A stretch of DNA of 64,000 nt from Ryuthela nishihirai (lineage: Eukaryota > Arthropoda > Arachnida > Araneae > Heptathelidae). The notes below the pieces were generated by a model. That model ran no database searches. It was not told where the DNA came from and worked only from the letters and a program-made list of their open reading frames with translations. The position numbers were made by a program, and so were the translations under genes. Positions 44,037-54,742 of the stretch are shown piece by piece. Within the stretch, counting starts at the first letter, position 1. Each line of letters starts with the position of its first letter. The stretch is taken from positions 23,978,201 through 24,042,200 of the forward strand of contig JAWZYU010000028.1 in the NCBI GenBank assembly GCA_038380435.1. Direction: 5' to 3'.

Positions 44037-45250
44037 TCTGGTAGATTTAAGATTTATGTGGTGCACAACTTAGTTGAAATTTTTATTATGGATTTGAATC
44101 TCCCAGTGCTGCTGTTTTTGATATCGTGATTACAGTCTATTTCTTGCCAATTGTAAAGAAATATGTTTTGCAATTGAAAGGCAAAAAAAGGATATTTTTA
44201 AATCTTATTTCTATTTCAAATACAACTTGAGCTGTAAATGAAAAACATGTTTATTCATGTGGAACTGACAGAATTTAACTGAAGAAGCAATATAAGTGAC
44301 TGCTTCTTTGGTGAACTTACAAAACAAGTGATGTGCTTCATTTTGGAGTGGTGAATTCTCTTCTGTATCATAAGTGAATTATATAAATATTGCATTCTCT
44401 GTTTTGTATTCTAATGTACTCAAAAAGGGAAACTATTATGTAAAATTTCATAAATTTAATTGTTACTTGTACAAATTTGCATGCCTCACAAGCCAATATT
44501 GAGTGGCTGTTTTCAGTTCGGAAGTTCATTTATAGTGACCTCAAAATTTAGGTAAAATATTGTCTTTTTGGAAGTTATTCTCTTCCTAAATATGGATCAG
44601 TAGTTTTGAGTTTTCATTTCTTTGCATTTTACAAATTGTAAGCAATATCTAAATCATTTGATCTTAGACAAAAGTATTTCTGGTCATCTTACTACTAATG
44701 ATATTTTCAAAATTTTTGTTTCTAGTTAAGTTTTGATCTGATTTGAAATTTCTGTTGTCTTTGTTGTAGCAAAAAGTAAAATGAGTAAAAGCTCATTTAA
44801 TGAGTAATGAAGTTAATTAAATTTTAAACAGTGAGCAAGAAGTAAATAAATTAATAAAGCTGCATTTCAATTTAGAAATCTGTACTACATTTAGATTTCA
44901 TTGTGAATAAAAATGCAAAATTCTTACGAAATATTAATTAGTTGGAATTTCATAATTTGGCTGGAACTGGGGTCAAGCTCTAAGACCCTGTTTCCAAAGC
45001 CCTGTCTGAGAGAGTCCTGTTTTTTGACCAATCTTGGTTAGAGCCAGTTTTCTCCCAGTTTTCAAATTTATCCTGTTAATCTAAAAATTTTTATTCAACT
45101 GAAGTGATAAATGTGATTAAATATGCAAAGTTTTTCTAAATAAGTGCTGGTATTTAATATCTTTTGCATTTAATAAGAGCATATTTTTATCTGTAGCAAA
45201 TAAATTCTAATTTAAAAAATTGTGAATGAAATATAACATTCTTTTTACAG
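44037..45250. other. Intron sequence upstream of SPTLC2 exon at 45251
   Basis: No repeat recognised. It ends in the acceptor TTCTTTTTACAG. Confidence 0.55.
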
Positions 45251-45469
45251 GAAATTTGGATATCCACAATGAACTGGAAACATTAGTTGCAGAATTTATG
45301 GGCACTGAAGATAGCATTGTTGTTGGAATGGGATTTGCAACCAATTCCACAAATATACCAACACTTGTAGGAAAGGGATGCTTAATAATGAGTGATGAAC
45401 TAAATCATGCATCTCTTGTTTTAGGCTGCCGCCTCTCAGGAGCTAAAATCAGAGTTTTTAAGCACAACA
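45251..45469 (+). CDS. SPTLC2: SPTLC2 exon (SDELNHASL segment)
   Basis: 219 bases: two bases complete the glycine codon from 28673, then 72 codons, then one base. Acceptor TTTTTACAG, donor GTAAGT. It reads [20 protein letters not shown], then [20 protein letters not shown], then [20 protein letters not shown] and RVFKHN. All are SPTLC2 hallmarks. In related alpha-oxoamine synthases the histidine of the (N/S)HAS motif stacks on the PLP ring. The PLP-binding lysine region (GTFTKS in animals) lies further downstream, outside this window. The open frame runs on into the intron to 45507 without conservation. Confidence 0.98.
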
Positions 45470-45562
45470 GTAAGTTATATTTTATTTCATCAGTGGAATA
45501 TTTTTAGAATTTATATATTATATAATTATATTTTAGAATAATCTATGGTTTTGATTTATTAT

Positions 45563-45920
45563 CATCATCCTCAAGCAGCCATGGGCTACGGAAGTCCAAC
45601 CAGACCGTGCAGTTTAATTCTCCAAGCATATCTGTCCTGAGCTATATCAGTTGCATCCGGCCACTGCACACCAATTCTAACAAGGTCCTGTTTGACATTG
45701 TCTGCCCACCGCATCCTACATCTCCCTGTCTTTCTGAGGCCTTTAGGCACACTGTTCATAACCCTATTTGTCAATCTATAATTATCCATACGGGTAACAT
45801 GGCCAAACCAGTGGAGTCTCTCTCTGCACAATATGCTACTTAAAGGAGGTTGCAGACTCTTTTGCCTAACCTCATCATTAGTTACAAAGTTAAACCACCT
45901 AATACCCAAGATACTGCATT
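45563..45920 (-). mobile_element. RTE LINE copy D, 5'-truncated
   Basis: Minus-strand 3' end of the RTE: tail ATCATCATCCTCAAGCAGCC at the left, coding sequence through RLHWFGHVTRMDNYRL to GIRWFNFVTNDEV at the right. It is bounded by TTTATTAT at 45555-45562 and 45921-45928. The partial frame (about 107 codons) is open. Confidence 0.92.
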
Positions 45921-45928
45921 TTTATTAT

Positions 45929-46602
45929 ACCAAATAGAAACCTATCATGTTAAATTTGAAACTGGATAGTTACAATACTCCTCAAATAAATTTTTTTTAG
46001 AAAGTAAAATAATCCACTTTAAATTTTAATAGTACTTTTAAAATGATATTTTTAAGCTCTGTGATTAACCCTTTTAGGACTGCATTGCTGACAAATAATA
46101 ATGTTTACCAGATTGAGTTATTATTGATATTTTACTCTCTGCCAGGAAATACGTAATCATTTTAAACATAAAACAAATATTTATCTCAATTTAAACTAAA
46201 ATCAGTATGATTAACTCTAATAATGTTATAGTTTTAATATATTTCAAAATATGATGCAATCTGAAACATGGCACTACACATAGCCTTACCCAAAGTTCTT
46301 TGTACACATCACTCTCCTTTTTGTGTGTGTGTGTATATATATATGTTCACTGATAGACATTTCTCATTGCACTCTTTCTGTTTGTAGTTGGTAGGACCTA
46401 CAAAGGAGAATGATGCTCAGTTAGTGTAACTTAGATGAAATCTACTTTTTCTGTTATGCAATTTGATGAGTTTTTTGGTGTCGGCCCAGTTACTTTCAAT
46501 TGAAATGTCATCAACTTTCATTTTCAGTTTGAAGAGAGGTATATTGCATGGACATTTACTAAAGATTGATCAATGAAAAATAACTATACCATTTGACCTT
46601 TC
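45929..46602. other. Unassigned intron sequence with a small microsatellite
   Basis: (TG)n(TA)n lies at about 46322-46345. Nothing else recognised. Confidence 0.5.
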
Positions 46603-46615
46603 TGATGCATTCAGT

Positions 46616-46998
46616 GGGGCGGGGGTGGCTCAGTCGGTAGCATGCCAGGCTCGTAATCTGTAATTCCCAGGTTCAAGTCCCAGCTGGGTCAGCGTTCAGA
46701 TTTATCTGCAGAGAATTCCCTGCCCTGCTCATGGTCAGTAGGGGACACCACTGGGCTTGGAAAGTCTGCTGTCCATCGGATGGGATTTTAAGCCGTGGCC
46801 TCTTGTGTTGGAGAGCCATACCCTGTGCACATTAAAGAACACACTGGGTGGCCTAGATGGGAGGCTACCATCTGTCTCCCAACAGCTGTTCCAGTGGGTC
46901 CCCTCCCCCAACCTTCTCTGAGCCTTCGGGGCCCACGTGACCTGGCCATTTAGCCCATGGTGTGCAAAAAGTGCCGCTCAGTGGTAAAACAACCCAAA
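46616..46998 (+). mobile_element. SINE-A copy, full length
   Basis: Head GGTGGCTCAGTCGGTAGC, full body, tail AAAACAACCCAAA. It is bounded by the exact 13-bp duplication TGATGCATTCAGT at 46603-46615 and 46999-47011. Confidence 0.95.
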
Positions 46999-47189
46999 TG
47001 ATGCATTCAGTACAATTAACTTGATCACGAAAAAGATTTACAGCAGCAGGGGCCAAATGGCTGGATTGAACCATAATGAATCAAAATATCATTCAAACTT
47101 TTTTCCATCAGAATTATTCTTTCTAAATAGTGGAAAATGTACTTCTTTTACTGTTCTTAAAAAACAAAAATTCTTAATGAAAAAGTGTA

Positions 47190-47605
47190 ATACTGTAAAA
47201 TCCATAAACTCTTTAATTCAAATTTTCTTTTAATTTTTAAGACCCAATAAGAAATTTTATACAGAAGTGCCTGGATAATTCAAAACCCTTGATAATTCTT
47301 AATTTTGAAGTCAAATAGCCATCTGTTCATAATACCAGTATATTGTGCCTGAATAATTAAAAAGAAAATCATAAAAATTATGCATTTGTGAACATAATAG
47401 TTAAATATGATAATGATGAAGCAGCAATTAAACTACTGTAATCTAAGGAAAACGTATTTTCAGCTTTGAACATATTCCAGTGATACTGGTCAGGGGCACA
47501 AAATGTGCCAATGATAATAAGGAAGAATTTGGGGGATATCATGCAACACATCATGCTAGGGAATCCTCAGAAAATGAAATAACAAAATTAATGCTTATTT
47601 TAAAA
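47190..47605 (-). mobile_element. pogo-like element, partial copy 2
   Basis: It is the reverse complement of the right half of 6005-6998. It starts CTGTAAAATCC after TA and shares AAGACCCAATAAG, GCCTGGATAATTCAAAACC and a CATCATGCTAGGGAATCCTC-type block. The other end is not recognised. Confidence 0.62.
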
Positions 47606-47730
47606 GTCTTTTTTTTTTCTTTGTAGTACTGATGCAATTAGTATTTATTTGGTGATTTTTGTGACTAATTTTATACTATGTAGTATTTGAGAACATAGCT
47701 GGTAACAGTAATAACATTAACAATTGGAGT

Positions 47731-48020
47731 GATAGTTGGCTCAATCAGTAGTGTGCCAGACTCCTACTCTACAGTTCCCATGTTTGAGCCCCAGCTGTGA
47801 CATTTTTGAGACTTATCTTCACTAAACCTCCTACCTGCTCTCAGTGCAAACTCCCGTCTGTGATGAGGAACCACACCATCCAGTATCACTGGAATATGGC
47901 TCAATAAGTAGTGTGCCAGACTCCTACTCTACAGTTCCCATGTTTGAGCCCCAACTGTGACATTTTTGAGACTTATCTCCATTAAACCTCCTGTCTGTGG
48001 TGAGGGATCCACACCATGAA
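47731..48020 (+). repeat. Tandem duplication of a SINE-like tRNA head
   Basis: Two copies offset by 160 bp (GTGTGCCAGACTCC at 47751 and 47911) share about 120 bp. Each includes a head like GGCTCAATCAGTAGTGTGCC, a B box CATGTTTGAGCCCC and TTGAGACTTATCT. The head is related to SINE-A but the body differs. Confidence 0.75.
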
Positions 48021-48149
48021 GGTTCTGCTGGTTCAGGTACTTCACAGGGTCCTAAATGCTCACCTGTACGTTTCCCTCGAAAGGCAGGTCCTGGTAGTTG
48101 TTTGGAGTCCTCTTCTACTCTCTGCAGCTCATGACTAGTGGGATCCCAT

Positions 48150-49560
48150 TTGGCCCATCTTACCATTGGGGAGTCTGTTCATTACTCGGCTGTGCAGTAA
48201 TTTCAGGGCTCCCCATAGAAGACCATTTATGTGCACTTTTGCCACAAATGTAATTTTTCATCTGAACTCTGAGCTTCGGCTTGAAGATATCATCATTCCA
48301 GTTCTGGTGGCGACCAAGTTTTGCATTCTCATCTTTGACCAGAAATTGACCTTTTTGTCTTGCATTTATTCATGTGGGTATTGAACATTCTCAAGGTTCT
48401 CTCTTCCTTCTCTTGGGGTACAGACCAATGTTCTTTGCTCTGCCTGTATTGTGCACTTGTCTGGTCAAAACTAGACTACGAATCCCAGGTGTACGACTCC
48501 ACCTGGGATTCAATGGTGAAGGTGCTGAAACCTCTACACTATCAGGCCCTCCATGTCTGTACTGGGGCCTTCCACACCTCACTGGTCCAGTCTTTACGTT
48601 GAGACTGATGAATCATCTTTATATATTCACCATCAGCAGTTGTCTCTATACTTCGCATCAAAATAGTAGTCCCCACCAGGCCATCCCATTTGGGACTGCG
48701 TTTCCAGTCCTCAGTGGGAAATGTTTAGAGAAATCACCAAACAGTCATTTGGTCCTTTCAGTTTGCATGTCTGAATCTACTTCAGAGCCATCAACATCAG
48801 TCTTGATAGTGTTGCCTAGTCAACAGCCAAGCCACTTCCACCATGGCTCGCTGTTCCCCCTACTTTTGGCTTTTCCCTTTGTGGGACTGGGAAGGCCTTT
48901 ACACCTGACTGTGTACTAGCAACTCTTTGCCAGCCATCATGCTGAGCATCCACTCTTCTTTGCCTGTCTTCACAGATGGTTTGAAGTGTTCCATCTTTAC
49001 TGCAGAGTTACACACTATCAGTCTGGCCTTGGACCACAGAGCAGCTAAGCATCATCATCAGTGTGTGTTTTACACACTAGGCTTTGATCTCTGAGACCTC
49101 GGCCTCACCCTATTCTTTCCAAGATTGGCCAGCAGCTCCATTGTCTGGTAGCCACTACCACCATCCTCTTCTGTTAAGTGAGCAGTCATGTCAGAATCAG
49201 GGGCAGTGACTTGGCAGATGTTGCTGCCAAGTCCACCATGCCCATCTGACTCGCCACTGCCAGTTCCATACCCGGACTTCCAGCAGTATTTCTCCATTGA
49301 ACTCTGGGCAGTGGCAGAGATCTTGGTCTGAATAGATTGGTAATAAACTTTTCAAGATCAAGCCTTGGCAGTCATGTTTTTTCAGAAATCGCAAGGAGAA
49401 AGTTGTATGTGCTCTGCTCCACTTAGGTCATTCATTTCTTCTATGGGCAGACGACAAAACCTAAGTGTGAATTTTGCAACACAATTTTAACCATTAAACA
49501 CATTTTACTTGCATGTCCAGCTTTTAGCTCTAAATATATTTATTTTAGTTCTTGTCATTT
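48150..49560 (+). mobile_element. LINE with RNase H domain, 3' part, decayed
   Basis: Broken plus-strand frames give the end of an I/Jockey-superfamily polyprotein in order. The RT thumb side is LILIFDQKLTFLS in best frame (about 48330-48362), then LNILKVLSSFSWGTDQCSLL and SKLDYESQVYDS, then LHVCTGAFHTSLVQSLR (to 48602). RNase H follows: FTDGLKCS-FTAELHTISLAL (about 48970-49035). Last is CEFCNTILTIKHILLACPAF (about 49467-49530). The RNase H and the C-C-H-C block separate it from the RTE family. The copies at 23300 and 24130 are probably its 3' ends. No intact frame. Confidence 0.82.
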
Positions 49561-49599
49561 TCAGAAATGGATGAGTACTGCATTAGCTCAGTAGTTTAA

Positions 49600-50910
49600 A
49601 TTTGAAACTGACATGAAACTAAGAGTAATCACTCTTAATTTCATGTCTATTTCAGATTTAGAGCAAAAATTATCATGAGCTGCATGGGACACAAACTGAT
49701 ACTCCTGATAAGATGTCTGATGTTCTGACTGTTGAACCACTAGCTGCCAATCAAGATTTCTTCTATTTGATGATATGAAGCTTCCTACCTGTAATACACA
49801 ATTTTATCTTGGTCTCTTGAAGATAGGATCTTCACTGTTTACAAACGGTAGTTTGAAACTGATGGCAATATATGTCACAAGTATACCAGTTCAATCACTA
49901 AATCAAGTTCTCGATGTTAGTTTCAATAGAAATGGATGTATTTACTCTTTTAGTTTCAGATTGATTTCAAATTTATAAGAAAATTTGTCTCGAACTAGGT
50001 GGGATACAAACCCACAACCTCCTGCAGGACCACTGAGCTACTGGTTGCTGAGGGAGATTTTCTTTATTTGATGATACAAGCTTCCTGCCTGCAGTACACA
50101 ATTATCCAATTATCTGTCTCTTGAGGATAGTATTTTGAAAAGAACTATCTTCGTCCAATTCTTCTATCCATGATGTCTTTGAAGATTCAATCAGAGCACC
50201 TGACATGCTATCAGGGTTGGATTGGGTTACCTCTGAACGGCACTTTTTTGCACACCATGGGTTAAATGGCCAGGTCACATAGACCCCGAAGACTCGGAGA
50301 AGGTTGGGGGAGGAGACCCACTGGAACAGCTGTTGGGAGACAGATGGTAGCCTCCCATTAAGGCCATCCAGCATGTTCTTTAACGTGCACAGGGTATGGC
50401 TCTCCCACACTCAGGACCACGACTTAACATCCCATCCAATGGATGTCAACCTTTCCAAGCCCATCGGTGTTCCCTACCTGACTGTGGGCAGGGCAGGGAA
50501 ATGCAATCAGGAGGTTGTGGATTTGTATTCCACCTGGCTCAACACAATGTTTCTTCTAAATTTGAAATCAACATGAAACCAAGAGTGATTAATCCATTTC
50601 TGTTGAAACTAATGTCAAGAAATTTATTCAGTGATCTCACTAGCATACTTATGATATGCATTGCATTAATTTCTAGCTGCTATTTGTAAACAGCAAAGTT
50701 CCTATCTTCAAGAGACAGAATTGTGTACCTCAGGAAGGAAGGTTCATATCCTCAAATAGAAGAAATCTTGTTGATGGCCAGTGGTCAGAGCACCTGACAT
50801 GATATCAGGAGGTTATGGGTTTGTATACCACCTGGTTAAGGACAATTTTCCCCCTAAACTTTAAATTGATGTGACACTAAGAATGATTACTCCTATTTCT
50901 GTGGAAATGT
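49600..50910. repeat. SINE-C array: two minus units facing two plus units
   Basis: Two units read on the minus strand (about 49600-49880 and 49915-50150) and two on the plus strand (about 50160-50745 with a SINE-A insert, and 50746-50910). Each has a tRNA-like head; the last reads GGCCAGTGGTCAGAGCACC and GGTTATGGGTTTGTATACC. Units are joined by GAAGCTTCATATCATCAAAT-type linkers (AGAAGAAATCTTG before the head). The layout resembles the SINE-C pair at 10000-10820. Confidence 0.75.
50212..50505 (-). mobile_element. SINE-A copy inside a SINE-C unit
   Basis: Minus-strand SINE-A starting at the tail GGTTGGATTGGGTTACCTC, with body GAAGGTTGGGGGAGGAGACC and ending near GGCAGGGCAGGGAAATG, so the tRNA-like head is missing. 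It is flanked by the near-identical GCTATCAG (50206-50213) and GCAATCAG on the right. Confidence 0.88.
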
Positions 50911-51134
50911 TATTTATCAAAATAAAAAAAGTGGTTTTTTATGGGTGGTTTTTTTTTTTGTAAATGGGGATACACTAAATTATTGTTAATCCAGTAATTT
51001 GTGGTTTTGCTTTAGTAGTTCTTCTATGGCAATGGTTCAGTACTATTGAACAAATTTAAAATAATTTAGAAGCTATTACTGTATTGAAAAAAGCTTGCAT
51101 GCCTAGGAGAAAATTTCTGTAGATAGTCTCTAAA

Positions 51135-51270
51135 ATGTATTAAAGTAACAGGCTTCTGTCAGATCTCTTTCGCAAGCACCTACTTGAGGGGTAAAATATA
51201 TTTTACTGTCCTGGTTGCTGAGTGGTTAGCATATTTGGCTACTGATCAAAGGGACTCAGGTTTGAGCCCC
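51135..51270 (+). mobile_element. SINE-B tail followed by a SINE-B head
   Basis: The 3' signature TTCTGTCAGATCTC, AGCACCTACTTGAGGGG lies at about 51150-51193. Next comes a tRNA-like head at about 51208-51268 (TGCTGAGTGGTTAGCATA; GGTTTGAGCCCC). The order tail-then-head suggests remnants of a tandem pair. Confidence 0.65.
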
Positions 51271-52075
51271 AAATCAAGTTTACAATTCATCTATGTAAAA
51301 AAAAAATCAGGTTGCTGGAAAGCAATGCTGAAATACTCTAACACCAAAACATACTTAACCCTTCCTGGGTCACCGTTGAACATAAATGTTGACAGAATCC
51401 AAAATGAGAGGTCAAGGAGTCAATAGATGTCTTTTGCACAATACATGAAACTTTTAATTTAAAAAAAAAAATTGCAGTTTCAAAATTTTCTTAGACATAT
51501 CTTCTAAAAATACACAATTCAAGTTTGAAAAATATTGCCATTTCTTAGAAGTGCCTATGGTATTGCCGATTTGTTTGTTAACATTACTCTATGCTGAAGC
51601 AATCGCCTGGTTTAAGTTCACAAGTTTGATTTGAACTATTATCAGCAAATTTTTCCTTAAAGTTTTAAGAACCTCCAATAAATTAACAAAAAACTGCTAT
51701 TTTTAAAAAAGGAAAATTTCGAAAGTAATTGCAAAGTACATACCACCATTTTTTTTTTCCATTTTACACTCCTTTCTACCCCAAACCTATTTCACTATTA
51801 CTAGAATTATTTTTATCATTTATCCACGCATTCTATGGGTCTTTCCCCACCTTTCAGATCAAAACTGTAACTAAAAAAAGCTTTCTTAGAAAGCAAGCAG
51901 AGTTACAGTTCCAAAGTTCCCTGCAGTCAAGTAGTTCACTTTGCAGGTGCAGTTGAGTGCAGTGACCTTGATATTGCTCACGCATGTAGTAAAGTGACTC
52001 TAGTGAATGTTTACACAGAGTTCTTCTTGGATATAGGATAATGTGACTATACATCTATCAAGTCAGTATTAACCT
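51271..52075. other. Unassigned intron sequence
   Basis: No feature recognised. Confidence 0.45.
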
Positions 52076-52079
52076 TCAT

Positions 52080-52337
52080 TTTATTTCTGTAGATTTATTT
52101 CCACAAATGATTGTTTTTTTTCCATCAGCTGATATATTGATCTTTTGGGGTTATCGTACATTGGATGGCTGGATTTACAAGTTATTGCAGATATTATTTA
52201 ATATTGCATTAGGTTATATGTTAATATTTCTTTTACTATTTCTTTTCTTGTAAAAAATATTTGATCTTGTATCGTTTCTTGAAAATGAATGAGGTATTCG
52301 ATATGGAAGCTAAAAGGACTTTCTTCACATGGCAAGT
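52080..52337 (+). repeat. Direct repeat flanking Penelope-like element 1 (left copy)
   Basis: About 255 bp (TTTCTGTAGAT, CATCAGCTGAT, TTATTGCAGATATT, then GAAAATGAA) recur in the same orientation at 56190-56447, with moderate divergence. Together they bracket the inverted-repeat Penelope cluster. Confidence 0.75.
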
Positions 52338-53129
52338 TGTTTACATGGCTGATTTATAAACTAAAATTAAAGTACACAGTGATAAGTTATTTAAAAATTA
52401 TATAATCAAACTACTGTTGAAATGGTTTTCCAAATGCTCTTTTTGCTCTTTAGCATATTCTAGTATACATCTTTGCGATATGCAATGAGTAATAGTATTA
52501 ACTTACTGTCCTAAGTACAATAGTACTTCTCCAAGAAAATTTCTAAGTGCTGGCCTATTTATACTAGTTAGAGCATTAAAAGTTCTTAATTATACTCGCA
52601 TATGTGCTTAAAGCATGCTATGTTTGTTTAGTCGTATGTTCTTTGAAGAGGATGTTGTACTTCTGTAAACTTGGCTGGTACACTCAACACAGTAAATTTT
52701 ATACTTCATGGAGAAACAGAGTCCTAGTTGTTCTAAGTATCCTTGGCAGATAATGGCTATCCCACTGTAGATAAGCACTAGGTTCTTTTGATTTAGATGC
52801 TCGCCATTAGGTGTTAAATTTGACATCACCTCTGATGTTTTCGGTGTTACCACCTTTAAAGGAAATATAATCCTGTTGAATTATGCAGAACCTCAGCATG
52901 CATAATTTTATACCAGTATCACTAGTTCCAGGATTAGAGCTGGATATAACTTGTTTAAAGGCATTTGAAAGTTTTAAAAATACAATATTTCCAACTGAAT
53001 ACATTTAAATTTCTGAGTAAAAATATTTTAGCAGTTAAAATCCTTAGTTGTAATGCGTTTGAACATCACTCAGTCTATGTTGTCATCAGGCAGCAAACTG
53101 TCTGGTGTGTTGGGTTTATATAAGGCAAT

Positions 53130-53460
53130 CCATCTAGCAGTGAGTTAAGTGCTCTAGCTTGTAATTATGCATAAGAATGTTCCATGCTGCTGGCAGGGAA
53201 GTTGCGTCGGTGTTACATAACACTTCTCTATGCAAGTGTATTATTAGATTTTCCATGAAGTTCAATTGGTATTTAGTTGTTGGGGAGACTATTATTTTGT
53301 AATCTAATTTATTTATAGGTAATTCATATTGTATTATAGCTTGTGATAGTGCGTTATGACCTTTTTGATGTTGAATATCATATTCGTGTTCTGCTATTCT
53401 TTCTTCTATTGTTCTATATGTTCTGCCAATATATTGATTTTTATTTCTTAATATGTTATT
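53130..53460 (-). pseudogene. GIY-YIG nuclease domain of Penelope-like element 1
   Basis: On the minus strand: NKNQYIGRTYRTIEERIAEH, then EYDIQHQKGHNALSQ, then LDYKIIVSP, FMENLIIHLHREVLCNT, LPAAWNILMHN, and a stop near 53132. The YIG, the arginine of IEERI and the glutamate of MENL are the conserved GIY-YIG features. The nuclease would nick target DNA for reverse transcription. The opposite arm has the same start (YIGRTYRTIEERIAEHKYDI at about 55100-55155, plus strand) but decays soon after. A further frame at 52608-52853 ends IYCVECTSQVYRST, resembling the zinc-binding lead-in of another GIY-YIG copy. Confidence 0.82.
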
Positions 53461-53497
53461 GGGATCTTCTAATTGTACAGAGGGATTCTATTCACCA

Positions 53498-53883
53498 CCA
53501 GGGGCGGGGGTGGCTCAGTCGGTAGCGCGCCAGGCTCGTAATCTGTAGTTCCCAGGTTCGAGTCCCAGCTGGGTCAGCGTTGAGATTTATCTCCGCAAAA
53601 TTCCCCGCCCTGCCCACGGTCAGTAGGGGACACCGATGGGCTTGGAAAGGCCGCCGTCCGTCGGATGGGACGTTAAGCCGTGGCCCCGTGTGCGGGAGAG
53701 CCATACCCTGTGCACGTTAAAGAACACGCTGGATGGCCTTGACGGGAGGCTACCATCTGTCTCCCAACAGCTGTTCCAGTGGGTCCCCTCCCCCAACCTT
53801 CTCTGAGCTTCGGGGTCCATGTGACCTGGCCATTTAGCCCATGGTGTGCAAAAAAGTGCCGCTCAGAGGTAAAACAACCCAAC
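53498..53883 (+). mobile_element. SINE-A copy, best preserved
   Basis: Close to what appears to be the family consensus: head GGTGGCTCAGTCGGTAGCGC, B box GGTTCGAGTCCC, body, tail AAAACAACCCAAC. It is bounded by TTCTATTCACCA at 53486-53497 and 53884-53895. It interrupts the left arm of the Penelope-like element, so it postdates it. Confidence 0.96.
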
Positions 53884-54466
53884 TTCTATTCACCAGAGGG
53901 ATGTGTTCTATCCCTATCATTTATTGTTTATAATTTTATAGTGTTGGTAATATTACTAGGGCTATTTAAATTATATAGTTTGAGAATATTATTAACAGTT
54001 TGAGAAAAGTCCTTTATATAAGGAAAACTTATGGTATTTTTTTTTTATATTACTTTCACTATTTTGAGTTGGGTTGATTTGTGTCTCAGCGTGATATTTA
54101 AATTTATTTTGTTTTTGAATATTTTCATATAAATGTTTCAGAATATCCAGCTTGAGTTCCTATTTCATAAACAAAGTTTAATTCCTTTTTTAGGAGTTGT
54201 GTGGTAGAACAGTATCTATAGGCTCATAAAAAAAAATAGATGTTAAAGGTTGCTTTTTTTATTTATTAGGGTGTGCAGAATCAGCTGGAATTAAATTAGG
54301 AATATATGTAGGTTTTCTATATACTGTAGTTTGACATTGGTACTTTCTCTTATTAAAGTTATGTCCAAGTAAGCTAGTATACCCTGAGTTTCTACTTCAT
54401 GAGTAAATTGTATAAAGGGCATTATACTGTTAAAAGGTTTCAATGAGAGTTCGCACCTCACTATTA

Positions 54467-54742
54467 TCATGATTCCAAAAAATATATATCATTGATATAA
54501 CATATGTATAAGGCAGGTTTTAATGGGCATTTATCTAAAGCATGGATTTCAACATGTCTCATAACTGCCTCAGCTTTGAGACCAGAGAGGGGGGTTCCCA
54601 TTGCTACATCATCTCTCTGGATCCATGACTGATTATTAATCTGAAACCAATTGGATGATGAGGCCAGGCGATCTCTAACCATCCTCCCTGCATCCAGCAC
54701 TGGTATGGTAGGATACAGTGATATGACGTCTAATGAATGCAA
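54467..54742 (-). pseudogene. Penelope-like reverse transcriptase fragment
   Basis: It reads SLDVISLYPTIPV (first catalytic Asp), then RDDVAMGTPLSGLKAEAVMR (the MG-PLS motif), then LYICYINDIYFL. The last corresponds to the YVDD box; the first Asp of the pair is Asn here. The spacing and motifs fit Penelope-like RTs rather than LINE RTs. Only about 90 residues are in one frame; the rest has decayed. Confidence 0.8.

Noticed and set aside
48374..48919. 181-codon plus-strand frame
   Set aside because: It is a shadow frame over the RNase H-type LINE; the true LINE motifs lie in other frames of the same region.
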